A stretch of 64,000 nucleotides of DNA, taken from NCBI GenBank assembly GCA_035771175.1, contig CM069598.1, positions 19,630,438-19,694,437 on the forward strand. The letters run 5' to 3'. The number at the start of each line of letters is the position of its first letter. Position 1 is the stretch's first letter. The translations under genes and the position numbers were made by a program. This stretch comes from Paratinospora sagittata. Taxonomy: Eukaryota > Streptophyta > Magnoliopsida > Ranunculales > Menispermaceae. Below, in pieces: positions 33,760 to 45,407 of this stretch. The notes beneath the pieces are model-generated. The model was not told the DNA's origin and ran no database searches. It saw only the letters and a list, made by a program, of their open reading frames with translations.

Positions 33760-34590
33760 AAGAACTACCTCTTTATAAGTCTCCAGATTTATAGGAACAA
33801 CCACCTTTCTAATTTCCATCATGTGACCCTCTGCGAATCTACTAGCTTTCATCTGTTCATTGACTACCAATTCATGAGCAAATCTGGAAACTTCAGTAAA
33901 CTTAGCCTCATACTCCGCCACTGTCATGTTCTTCTGTGTTAGCCTCACAAATTCAGATTGTAATTCTTTTTTGTTCGCCTTGGGGAAGAATTTATCATAA
34001 AATATCTCCTCAAAAGTTTTCCAGGTCATAGTGTTCACGTTCGCTGTAGGACTTTCTTTAACCATTCTCCACCAATGTTTGGCCTCACCTATGAATTGGT
34101 GAGCCGCAATCGCCACCTTTCTTGGACCAGTCACTCCAAGAACTTCCAACTGTACCTTAACCTCCTGGAACCACTTGTCAGCTTCCCTTGAATTTGGTTT
34201 TCCTTCAAATTTAGAAAGATGCATACGTTGGAAGTCTCTCAATTAATCCGCCCATTCCTTTTCTTCAGGCCTCCTAGTGTTTCGAGCTCCTGGTTCATTC
34301 TGCTCTACAATTCTTGGATTCAGTTGAGGTTGAGGCATCTGTCTAGTGACCTGTTCCACTACTTGTCTCACAAATTCTGCCATCATCTCTGGGCCCAAAA
34401 AGATTCCAGGGGTTGGAACTATTGTTGGTCGGACATGCTCTACTCCAGTAAAGTCAACATTCGCTGTTAGATTTGAATGTTCTTGCTCCATCGGCTGAGG
34501 TTCAAGTGTCGGCTGTGTCTGCACAACTGGTTCAGTGTCCCTTATGAGATCACCCACAGACCTTGTGTTTCTTCTTCGAGGTGCAGCCAT
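33682..34590 (-). pseudogene. gag of gypsy element, fused at its 3' end to LTR sequence
   Basis: ATG at 34588-34590 starts MAAPRRRN, the chromovirus-type gag start. One in-frame TAA (34243-34245) splits it; the rest (34242-33682) has the retrotransposon gag domain with KWFQEVK, AKHWW and FYDKFFP motifs. The last about 20 codons come from LTR sequence (ANVYYGTVIHDEYCQR), so the gag C-terminus and the knuckle are missing. Gag would form the particle core. The stop and fusion make it a pseudogene. Confidence 0.85.
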
Positions 34591-35355
34591 CTATAAAATT
34601 TCAACCAATCTTTAGTACTACATGAGATAATTATTTTCGTTTAGGGTGACTCTAGATTCAGAATTCTAAGTTCTCGAAAATATAATGATCCTATTGGTTC
34701 AGTTTATAGGTTTTATAAAATTTTGGCAATCCATGATTGTCACAGGGTACATGATTTGGTTTTGATACATGTAAACAAGACAAACAAACAAACAAACAAC
34801 ACACCACACAATAATGGTATAAAGAAATTCCCAAACTTTCACTTATACCCTCCGTATTCAAGTGTCTCATACCACTCTAGCCCGGTGATATAAGCCTCCA
34901 CAAAGAAACTTCAATACACCCAAAAAATTCCCAAATGTCCTACCAACTAAGGCTTCCCAGGTACCCACTATGTCCAAGCTGTCCCATACCAGTTGAACGT
35001 AGCGATACAAGCTCGTCCAGAGTTGTTAGTCATTCACCAAACATGGCCTGCTAGTCTCCAAGTTCAAGACTCCTCAAATACCCTTAAATTCCTCCACGTC
35101 CCATACCTCTTTGGAACCAAGAATAAAAGATTCATCCTGATCTTAGATTCTAACCAAACAGTTTCCATACAAGTTCTCGTATCTAACCGATGTCCTAAAA
35201 GCTTTGAATTTGTTAGACCCCATTGTACTTTCATTCTCGATATTATGTTATAAGGTTTATAATTGGCATATTTATCTAGCTCAAGTTGGACCCTAATACC
35301 TACTCTCTGATACTAAGCTTCTCAAAATTTGTTGTAACACTTCCCATGATCTGAA
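34591..35355 (-). other. 5' leader of gypsy element
   Basis: Non-coding leader of about 765 nt. It matches, in inverse orientation, the leader at 46191-46969 of the other gypsy element. A plus-strand frame of 86 codons (34993-35253) is similar to a frame in the same place in the other copy (46567-46265, minus); see findings. Confidence 0.7.
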
Positions 35356-35373
35356 GCCTAAGCTTTGATACCA
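35356..35373 (-). promoter_or_regulatory. primer binding site, gypsy element
   Basis: The minus strand reads TGGTATCAAAGCTTAGGC, 3 nt inside the LTR edge. Identical to the site at 46173-46190. Confidence 0.85.
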
Positions 35374-35376
35374 ATC

Positions 35377-38077
35377 TGTCACACTCCGACTTTCAAAACT
35401 TAAATTTAAAGTAATAAGAATAAATATTTGCTCTTATCACGAAAATAGCAAAAAAGAAAATCGAGGCGTGAATTGTATCCATCTACCTTAACCCCAAAAT
35501 CTTTACACAGGTAAAAATAAATTTAATAATATCATTTATATTCAAAATAAGGTTACAAGTTACGATAGAAGAATACTCTTTTAATTTCTATGCCACAGAC
35601 TATAGATTCTCATTACCCAAATTGAATATTGAGTCATGAGGGTACTTGCTCTTGTCCATCCATTATGAACGCAACATTTTAGATATATTCATCAAGTAGA
35701 ATTAACAAGTTCAAGTCCAAAGCATAAACATATAAAATAACCCATAAAATCTTCAACGACCACTATAATGTTCCAAAAACATTGATTTTTAATACAACCC
35801 ATTTAATTGATATAATCAATTATTAAATAATTACTCAGTCCTACTACCATAACGCTACTCAAGCCACTAACCCACCCCTACTACTGTGAGACACGCCACG
35901 AACTTGCGACTCTATTCTTTCATGTACCTGCATATGAAAAATAGGGGTGAGCTTGAAAACCTAGTGGGACATCTAAACTATTTACAACATTTTATTATGA
36001 TATATACACAATAACATTACAAACAAGTTTCACACATTAATTGTTGCAACATTTGATTGTTTGAGTTAAGAATTTAATCACGTTTCAAATCACGTACCTT
36101 TAGGGAATCAAACCCTAGGCGGCACTACCTAAAATCATAAACTCGTTGGCAATATTCATCATGAATAACTGTCCCATAATAAACATTGGCGATATTCCTT
36201 AGAATAACTGCCCCATAATACTCATTGGCGATATTCCTTAGAATAACTGCCCCATATGTATGATTCTTATCTTAATCGTGTTCTTTAATATAGTCACACC
36301 ATATATACAACAAAAATATGATATGAATTGTACTCACAAGATATGTTTAAACTCCACTACATATAGTATCATGTCAAGATGCCACATATAATAGTATTCA
36401 TGTATGAACTTTATTATAACAATTATGCCAATATTCTCAAGTCAGATGTCTCATTATCAAGCATTATAATTTAAATATGAATTTCAGTTACCTCATGAAT
36501 TGTCTGCATCCAATTAACATCTGATCAGAACAAAAATCATGCACACATACATATCATCATACTAACAATCACATCACGGTATACATACAATCATGTATCA
36601 TACACATTCACCAGCAATCTAATAGTGTTATAAATCTAATTAATTTAATGTTCCTATCTATATATCAAAATAAAATATTATGAAGGAATAGAATCTTCCC
36701 CACCTATTACACACGCAATTTGTCGTTGTCTGAATTCCTTGGTGTGTAACGTACGTCCTTAACCTATACATACATATTGCCTTTATGTTAGTATAAATAT
36801 TCATAAAAATAATTATGAGTACGTACATGTATAAGACTACGGTAATCATGTAGCATAAAGCTAACCCATTACCTTACATACAACATTAAAGTAATAATAT
36901 AGCATAAGATTATAATATGTTATAATATAATATTATATACATCTATATGGATGTATTTATGTGGGTACAATGTAATATTGTACAACAAAATAGAGCAATG
37001 TAATATAATTATAATTTAATATAACTAATATACGATATGATTTGCATTAGATGACGTAGTATTGCGTATATAATATGTAATGTAGAATAGTGTGATGTGT
37101 TATAATTTCACATGATTTAACTCATTCTTTTCTAATATCTAACACATGGCATTGGCTTAATATCAAAGTAGCACGTGGGGGCATTTTCTCCCCATGAAAC
37201 GGTGGTAGCAACAACGCCGTTCTGCTGCTGTGGCTACTCTTTCCGGCATCTAGAATACAAAGAAAATGATAAAGGAGCAGACAGTGAAGAAGAAGGAAAG
37301 AGAATAGAAGGGAAGGGAAGAAAGAGGCATGATGGTGATAACAACAGTGTCATTGCTGCTGCTGTAAGATCCAAAACAGGGCATTGATTTGATGAGCAAG
37401 AAGAAGAAAGGAAGAGAAAACGAAGAAGAGGAACATTACCTCGAGGTGGTTTCGGCGAAGGCGATCCTATATAGGGTCACTTGTTTCCTAGTTCTCTAGG
37501 TTGAGAATAGGATGGAGAGTGTGGGAGGCCGCTGTAGAGAATTAGACGTTATATAAATTAAGGTTTTCATTCATGGCTGCCATTTCCAACGCCAAAACAG
37601 AGTAATAAATTGTAAACAAACTTACAGTGATAGGAGGAGTTCGCCGTGGGTGGTGTTTCGACGCTGCATTGACAGACGTCACTCTGTGTGCTCACGTTCT
37701 AGGGTTGAGAGTAGAATGAAGAAGATGGCGTTAAGTGTGACGGCTGGGAAAAGTTCCTCCTATTAATGTAATAGGATTAGGGTTTTGGGTAGCGATTTGG
37801 TTTTCAATATGCATCTTGCATGAAGGGAAATTTAGAGTAGATTAAGGAGTAATTTTTGATTATTTCCAATAAAAGATATTAAAGTTTTGGGTAGTGATTT
37901 GGTTTCCAATATTCATCTTGCATGAATGGAAATTTAGAGTAGATTAAGGAGTAATTTTTGGTTATTTCAGATAAAAGATATTAGAGGATATTGTTGGAAA
38001 GGAAAAGAGAGAAAAATATAAATTTTCACACATGTGACAAATCATTGGCCATTAATAGATTGCTTTGGGGTATTACA
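35377..38077 (-). repeat. 5' LTR of gypsy element (2701 bp)
   Basis: The plus strand starts TGTCACACTCCGAC and ends GGGGTATTACA. It contains three 39-bp-type units (36159-36255, CATTGGCGATATTCCTTAGA), a very AT-rich part (36600-37120) and a purine-rich part (37250-37440). Related to, but clearly diverged from, the LTR at 43144-46169; it lacks the 3-ketoacyl-CoA synthase fragment found there. Confidence 0.88.
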
Positions 38078-39695
38078 TGTGAGAAGACTATTTCTCAACT
38101 TACAGATGTGAGAAGATCGTTACAACTTTGAGCAACACTTGACCTAACCCAGAGACTAACCAGTCACTGCAAACTGAATACAAGATGAGATACGATTCTT
38201 TTTACTCAGAATCAAAGAGATACTTACAAAGCTTTGAATTGAACCTTCTGTTACCACAAATTCAGCAAAATATGTATGATGAAGTTTAGCAGAAAACAGG
38301 TTCAAAGAGCTTTTGCCTTTTTCAATAGATTTTGAAAATGACGAAGATGAAGATCAATAAATCTAGAAGACTTGCTGTTTTTCTTTCAAAATGATCTTAA
38401 GTTCAAGCACAAATGATAAAAGATTAACTTTCAAAAGTTTTCCGCACAAGTGAAAACTGTTAATACTTTTTTGAATGAATATCAGTTTTCGTATTGATTC
38501 GTTGTGTTTCTGCTCGAAGGCAACACATATATATATAGAAATAAAAGAGGCGCAATGGACTTAATGAATTTTGGCGTTCTAGGTCATTTCAAATACAACG
38601 TCTACATTCTTTCCAGAAATGGATCGATTCAGCTCTGTGCATATTTTGGAGATAACACCTGAATTATCCGATCATTCACAAAAAATAAATGTTCTAACAA
38701 AGTATTAGAACGTTCAAAAAGTTCTGAAAAAGTTGTCGTACGATTCTGAAAAATTTGTTGTACGGTTCTGAAAAGTAAACTGTAATAGTGTCAGTCTCAG
38801 AACAGTAGCATTGTTGAATTAGCGTCCTAACGCATAATATCAACTTTGTCATTTCGTTCCTTGAGGGCGCTCATGGATCATAAGTGTCCTACTAAACATT
38901 GAAGTGAGAACGCTACTAAGCCGTAACCATCCTGACTTACTTTGACGATTAAACGACTTAAATCATGATGGCGCTACTAGACAGTTAGCGTCCTGTTTTG
39001 TTTTAAGAACACATAAACGCACGATGGCACTACTCACAAGTAAGCGTCCTGCTTTGTTTTAAAACAATATTAAGTGCGCTGAAGGACAGTAAGCGTCTTG
39101 AAAGTTATTAAGTTGATTCCAAAGATGAGGGCACTCTTATGCAAGCAGCGTCCTGATAGTTTTTCAACTTATAACTACCAGCATCCTTAAAGATAGAAAT
39201 CATTTAGAACTTAGACTTTTCAACGAGCTGATGTTAAATCAGCGTCCTAACACCTTTACAGGTTGACTTAAGTGAGGCCACTACTATTAAGTAAGCGTCT
39301 TATTGAATAAGTGCATTTCAACCTTGAATGTGGTCAGCGTTCTGAAAGATTCTTAAAAATAGTTTTTGATTATAAATCAAATATGCAAATGATCGAAAAT
39401 CAATTCGACTAAAACATGTAATCATGTATATTGCTGAATCAAATGGCAGAGAAGGTTCTACAACCTAAACATAATCTAATCATACACTAATGTCTTCAAA
39501 TGATCATGGTCTTCAAGTAGATCTTTTAATGCGTTCACCATGCATCATTGATTCTTTGAAACCTTCAAGTAAGATTAGATACGCCATGTATGCAGTATTA
39601 ACATAAACAAAATGTGATTTATAATTATCAAAATATCTTTCATGTTAGGAACATATTCTCATAAGGAACATAAGGATAATTGGTTCAACAATTGG

Positions 39696-39880
39696 TAACT
39701 CCTTTTTTCTCTAAAACCCTTCATATTATTTCTGTAGGTATTCTACCATATGCTTTCTTCAAATTAATAACGTCCTTGTAAAGTTCTTTCTTCTTTTCCC
39801 ACCTTTCCATCAATCTCTTTAATAAATATATGGCTTCCATGGTTGATCTCGTGAGCTTATGCCCCTCACAAAAGATTCTT
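39696..39880 (-). pseudogene. LINE (RTE-like) reverse transcriptase fragment, proximal part
   Basis: The minus strand encodes RSTMEAIYLLKRLMERWEKK, then a KDVINLKKAYGRIP segment (LEKAYDRVP in typical elements) and VLEKKGV, with one stop. This is the RT palm region of plant RTE-type LINEs. It continues at 32629 beyond the solo LTR. Confidence 0.72.
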
Positions 39881-39949
39881 TGGGGTGGCAGTGGTCACCA
39901 CAAAAGTAGCGACATTTGAATATATTCATTTTCAAATTTAAATCACATA

Positions 39950-41566
39950 TCTATAACTATATTAAAAGAGACAGTTCGCAACACTGTAGCTTCTTTTCAT
40001 CGGCCCAATTTTGTTACCTATTTTTTCTATTATACTTGTTTTATCCTTCAAGATGGCACAATCTTTTGTTGCCATGCGTCCAATATTCTGTTTTTCTCCC
40101 TAAAGCATTTATTACATACCTGACACCAACCTTTCTTCTTCTCTTTTTTACTTCAAAGTCCAACGACTTTTTACTCTTGGCAAAAGTTTATTGTAGCTTT
40201 AAAATAGAGAAGACAAATTCTGGCAAAAAAAAGAAAAAAAGTAAGGAGAATTTTTTTTCTTTAAAATATAATTTTTAAATATTTAATTACTTACTTTTTT
40301 AGAAATATTAAAATATATTATTTTTTAAGTTTAATTATCAATAAATTTTAACCAGAATAAATTAAGCGTAAAAATCTCAGCATTATTAACTTTTATGTAA
40401 AAAATAATCATACATTTACTTAAAATATTTATAATGAGCTCCATGTCAATAATAATTTTGAAAAAGTTGTCGTTCATTAAGAGATCCCTACAAGTTAAGA
40501 AAACAAAATATTGATATAATTGAAATAAAACTCTAAAGTTAATAAAATCATGATATAAGAAATGAAATAAAACATTGATATAATTTAAATACCAAAAAGA
40601 TATAAAAATATTAAAAAAATATAAGGTATTCATATATTTACACAAAAAAAGGCAACTATACTTTTATGCCTTCCTACTTGTGTTCTTCATTGTTCTTATT
40701 CTTCTATTTCTTTTTTTTTTTTTTTTTTTTTAGAAGCCTCATGGTTCTTCTTTAAATAATTCTTTCTCTCTCTACTTTTGTGGTTAAGGTGGAAAATGCC
40801 AAAAAAAATATATAAGTTGTTTATCAAATATATCCATCTTAGAACAAAAAGGATGGACTTAAAAGGTTCGATGTGTTGAAACAAAGTTAGCACCAAAAAC
40901 ATATTTGTATGGTCCAACCACATACTAAAAAGTTGTCATTGATTTACTATTGAATACTCTTAAACTAATGTCTTCTATTTGTCGTTAATGTATTCCCTAC
41001 CTATGCTAGAACTTGCATATGATACTAATTGCTTTTGTATTCTTACATGTTGTTATTTTATTTTTCTTCCTAAATTATATGTGTTTATGACTATTCATTA
41101 CATTTATAAGTTTGCTTTCATATTCTATAATATAATAAATATGTTTAGTTGTAACTAAAATTCTTTTTAGCCTTTAAAATCAATTAGATTTCATTTGAGG
41201 AAGTTGTTGGTATTAGATTTGTTATATTCTTATTACATATGTTATTCACTTATTTTTATATTTTACTTTGTAGGTAAGGAACAAAGGTACCTTAAAAAAA
41301 GGGTGAGGAACAACGATGACATCAATTTCCAAAAAGAGATATTATTCATACATAAGGCTCTCAAACTTCTTACCTTCTTGACATGTAAAGAAATTTTGTT
41401 AAGATTGACTTTATTTTTACTATTTTATCAATCACTTCCACTCATTATATCATTTCTTTTGTCTAATTAGCTTTGAAATAATTAACTAAATTATGAACAA
41501 TATTAGGAAATTTAAAATAAACCTTAATGACACGTTTAATATGTGCGAGGCACGTACCCAAGCTAG
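39950..41566 (+). mobile_element. probable non-autonomous Helitron (1617 bp)
   Basis: Begins TCTATAACTATATTAAAAG, a common plant Helitron 5' end, and finishes with CTAG at 41563-41566. A 6-bp stem hairpin (ATGTGC GAG GCACGT, 41541-41555) lies 7 nt before the end. The flanking bases are A (39949) and T (41567), the A|T target used by Helitrons. The inside is AT-rich without Rep/helicase motifs; a T-run is at 40712-40731 and short frames show no motif. Confidence 0.72.
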
Positions 41567-43138
41567 TATATGTAAATGTTTCACCTGTTCAAAATTTTCA
41601 GCTGGATATTCAATCTTGTGACTTAGGGATTGATATAGTTGTATACAATAGTTCCGGGGACATTTAAATGGGCTATTTCGTTTCCTTAAGATGCATTTGT
41701 CGGCTATCGAGTACTTCTTGTACTCTCTATGATGTTCATGGAAATCCCTTAATAAAATCTCCTGTTTTGTTTCCTCTAAAAAAAATTGCATCACACGTTC
41801 AAATGCAGAGATGTATATAATAAACATTTATATTTAAATGAGAAAGCTTCACTAATTGAAATGCAAAAAAGTCTTACCATACTCCCATAAGTTGTCTTTG
41901 ATAGTAACTCATTACATTAAAAGTTAAAAGAAATTTATTATACATAGAGATATGAATACATTAAATTGGTCTCTTGATTTTTTATTTTATTTTATTTTTT
42001 TTGGGTGAAGAAACAACCCCAATTCTCCCCGAGACCCTCCCATTGGGTATCAAACCCACTTCAAAACCCACTAATCACCACACCAACGGATGCCACACGT
42101 CGGCACAACCCCAAGAGCCCTTGTCATTAGTCCAGTTTGATAATATGTCCCTGTCCACGATACGTACGCACGTAGAAGGAGCCTTTCATCCGTGTTCGCT
42201 AAACTGCCACACCCCCACAAGACTCAAACCCTCAACCTCCAATCTCTTCAAAAAGTTTCAAAAATTAATCTTTTGGAGTCCTCTCTTGAATGGAGTGGCA
42301 TGTGCTTGAAAGGGAAGTATGTCTTGCTCTTGTATGAAAAAAAAAAAACAGAGAAAATAAAGATTATAGACCTTGCTCGAAATAGATAATTTAATCAAGA
42401 CGAAATCGATCGATAAAAAAGCTAAGCACCAACAATATTTATCACTCAACTATGCAAATCATTGTTATATTTTTCAACAGAAGTGGAAAAAAATTAGTAT
42501 TATTAATTTATAAAAGTTGTAAATGAATCAGTCGTTTATATAGAAATTATCCCAAAAAGACAAGACCAATAACTAAACTCATCTCAAAACCTATTATTAC
42601 AAAACAAAAGTCGTAATAGTATTTCTGGGATGAATTTCTCATCATCTCTTTTCAAATTTACTCCTCCATGCATGATTTAAATCTGAATCCTTTTCCAAAA
42701 TGTTTTTTTTGTTTAGTTCAATTAGTGTGTAGTAACCCTAACCACACCATCTCTCTACTTTCTCCAACTCATCTCCAGGTTGAGAGTTAGAAACTGCAAT
42801 GTTTATAGTCTATGTTCACCAAAACTTATAATGTTTGATCCTCATAGATAACAATTAAAATGACCCAAAAGTAACATATATGTGGAATTCAATAGATTAT
42901 TTCAAGACATCATAAATTCATATTACATAAAACACTACACTATCAGAAAGTGAATGAGATGAACTAAGCAAAAGAGTAGAACGCTAAAAGTTAAACGAAC
43001 TTTTGTTAAGTTATTTTGAAGAACGCTCATAACTATTAAAGAGTGGTGAGGAATGGCAATAGTCACAATACCCTACCATACAGTATGACTTATCAGAAGT
43101 TGGTCCCTAAGTGCAACCTCGATATATAAAAATCAAAG
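41567..43138. other. unassigned AT-rich stretch
   Basis: No gene recognised. A minus-strand frame (41827-41486) has a hydrophilic stretch (RDFHEHHREYKKYSIADKC) with a splice-donor-like GTAAG upstream at about 41872-41876 and a T-rich AG before it, so a decayed exon is possible. 42000-42250 has a C-rich block with poor protein potential. Confidence 0.3.
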
Positions 43139-43863
43139 GAACATGTAATCCCCTGGAAATTCAAAAAATAAAAATAAAAAAAATAAATCGCCGGCCCCGT
43201 CGCCGCAAGAAATCGCCATTCAAGAACGTCACAAATGCTTCGTCGGTCGTCTTCGCATCGATCAACAACTCGATCTACGCTTGTCATTGCCGCCTCATTC
43301 AAATCTTCGCCAAGATCATCGCAATCGAGAACATCCCTTGTTCTTTGGAGTCACGATCTGTTTCCGCGCGCACATCCCGGACTCTCCTTCCTTATCAAGG
43401 AAACTAATCGCCAAACTTCTCTCTCTCTGCTGCAATCTCGCCCTGCGATCTTGCAATCTTGCTCGCCCTGCAAAATCGCCTCTCTTTCAAAACCTAATCG
43501 TGCCTCTCTCGCCTTGCAATCCTTTCGCTCTCGCCTGCAATCTCGCCCTTCTCTCTCTAAACCTCAATCGCACAAGCCCCTCTCTCTCGAAACCAATCGC
43601 ACAAAAACCCAACTCTCCCTTTTGAAATCAATCACACAAAACCCAATTCTCCTTCACGAAACCCAGCAGCACAAAAACCCAATCGCCTCTCTTTTCTTTC
43701 TTCTTTTCTCCGCCATCGTACGCTGCAACTCCCATCTGGTTCATCGCCACTGTTGAGCCACCGTCTGTAGCCGCTACAACTCATCACTGCCGCTCATCAC
43801 CGTTGCTGCTCCTCGCCGCTGCAACTTCGATTCTTCTTCTTCTCTCTCTTTCTGCTTCATCTG

Positions 43864-44052
43864 CGTGATCAAGTAATGGTAACCTAACTTCACGTACTTC
43901 AAATTCAAACTCTGTAAGAAATCTAACAATCTCCGGCCACTCTGCTTCATCTGAACTTCCACTCCGGCGGTTCCGCCTCCACTTCCACAGCCACCGGCGC
44001 CACCACCACCGCTAGTAACGTCGCTTTGAGCTCCGCCTTCACTTCCGCTCAT
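43864..44052 (-). pseudogene. captured 3-ketoacyl-CoA synthase N-terminal exon fragment in the 5' LTR
   Basis: A minus-strand ATG (44050-44052) opens a Ser/Gly-rich start that leads to VEVQMKQSGRR and then [20 protein letters not shown], the conserved N-terminal stretch of plant 3-ketoacyl-CoA synthases (KCS4/9/17 type), which elongate very-long-chain fatty acids in the ER. Similarity breaks after LIT at 43864, before the first membrane helix would follow. CT-rich sequence above the ATG (44053-44490) may be the donor gene's 5' UTR and promoter. It is a gene piece, antisense to the element, not a functional enzyme. Copy in the 3' LTR: 51185-51373. Confidence 0.75.
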
Positions 44053-45249
44053 GGATCTGAAACTCGTAATCTTTGCTTCGAATCTTGAAGAAGAATAAGA
44101 ATAAGAAGATTAGGTTTTATCCGATTAACGGTGGACATAACCGCTCGGGAGATCTGGATTTTAAGTTGAAAGAAATTGAGCTGAGAGAAGGACTCTGTGA
44201 TTGATGCGTGCGTGTGGCGCAGGGACGCTTGAAATTTCACACACTCTCTCTCTCCCTCTTCTGACTCTTGAGATTGCCGCCGTGAAAAATCCTTCTCTGA
44301 TCTCTCTCTATACATTTAACAATCCTGAATCTCGTCGCTCTCTTCTCTCTTACTCAAAACCCTCTCTCTTTCTCTCTGTTGGTTTGTCAGAAACCCATCG
44401 TGCCTCAAAACCCCAATCGTCAAATCTCTTTTTCTCTTTGCTCGCTCTGCTTCCGCGGCACATCACCTCTGCAACTCAAGTTTTATTTTTCTTTTAAGAA
44501 GAGCAACCGGCATGTTATATAATATATTTATATATATCATACATACAATACCACGTATAATATATTTGATTACGGTATATCATATTTTATGTTTTTACTA
44601 TCTAGATCATCATATTATATTATGTGGAAGTTTATTAGCTAAGTTATATTATATGTATAATGTGACCACCACCATACCATATAGACATGTATGCACATTA
44701 TATTGATATAATATAATACAAAACAATTGATTAACATGTTATTTATGCGTGGATAGGTTGATAACGCCCAACGTCGAGGAATCTCAACACTTTTGGAATT
44801 TAGCGATTCAGGTGGGGATGATTCTAGGCCTTCATAATATTTATTTTGATATATAGATAAGAATGTTAAATTGATTAGGTCTATAGTATTATTACATTGC
44901 TCTTGCATGTCTATTTTACATGATTTTATATATACCATGTTGTGATTGTTAACTATGATGATATGTGTGTGAGCATGATTTTTGTTCTGATCAAATGATA
45001 ATTGGATGCATGCAATTCATGTGGTAATTGAATTTAGTTGTATATTATAATGTCTGATGATGAAATACATGACATGAGAATATTGGCATAGAAAAATTTA
45101 CGCATTAATCCTATTATATTTGGCATTATGACATGATACTATGTGTAGTGGAATTTGAATATGGCTTGTGAATACAATTAATATCATACTTAGGTTGTAT
45201 GTATGGTGTGACATCACTAAAGAACATAATTAAGATAAGAATCACACAT

Positions 45250-45407
45250 ATGGGGCAGTTATTCTAAGGAATATCGCCATTGATTATTATGGGGCAGTTA
45301 TTCTAAGGAATATCGCCATTGATTATTATGGGGCAGTTATTCTAAGGAATATCGTCAATGTTTATTATGGGGCAGTTATTCATGATGAATATCGCCAACG
45401 AATTTCT
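45250..45407. repeat. four 39-bp tandem units in the 5' LTR
   Basis: Units start at the GGGGCAGTTATTC positions 45252, 45291, 45330 and 45369, exactly 39 bp apart; the last is more diverged. The 3' LTR has two (about 52565-52640). The minus-strand gypsy LTR at 36159-36255 has three. Confidence 0.9.

Larger units (their letters stand above)
32935..38077 (-). mobile_element. Ty3/gypsy (Tekay-like) element with internal deletion
   Basis: From right to left: full 5' LTR (38077-35377), primer site, leader, gag, then a jump into the middle of the 3' LTR (about 33759-32935). All of pol and part of the 3' LTR are deleted. Target duplication TGCGA (32930-32934) / TGTGA (38078-38082) with one transition. 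LTR ends are TGTAATACCCC and GTGTGACA on the minus strand. Confidence 0.9.
32630..39690 (-). mobile_element. solo LTR, SIRE-like family A-related, split by a gypsy remnant
   Basis: The outer ends TGTTGGCCCAG (32630) and TTGGTTCAACA (39690) are the same as those of the solo LTR at 27119-29187. Perfect target duplication ATTGG at 32625-32629 and 39691-39695. Removing the gypsy insert (32935-38077 plus its 5-bp duplication) leaves about 1.9 kb. The palindrome array is at 38810-39350. Confidence 0.9.

Noticed and set aside
37175..37387. 70-codon plus-strand frame as a gene
   Set aside because: Lies within the gypsy LTR, low-complexity purine-rich sequence, no homologous motif.
39916..40278. 120-codon Phe/Ser-rich frame as a membrane protein
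   Set aside because: AT-rich Helitron interior; hydrophobicity follows from T-rich composition, no supporting motif.
43235..43756. Arg/Ser-rich plus-strand frame of 173 codons as a gene
   Set aside because: Composition comes from CT-rich LTR sequence, and the equivalent frame is broken in the other LTR.
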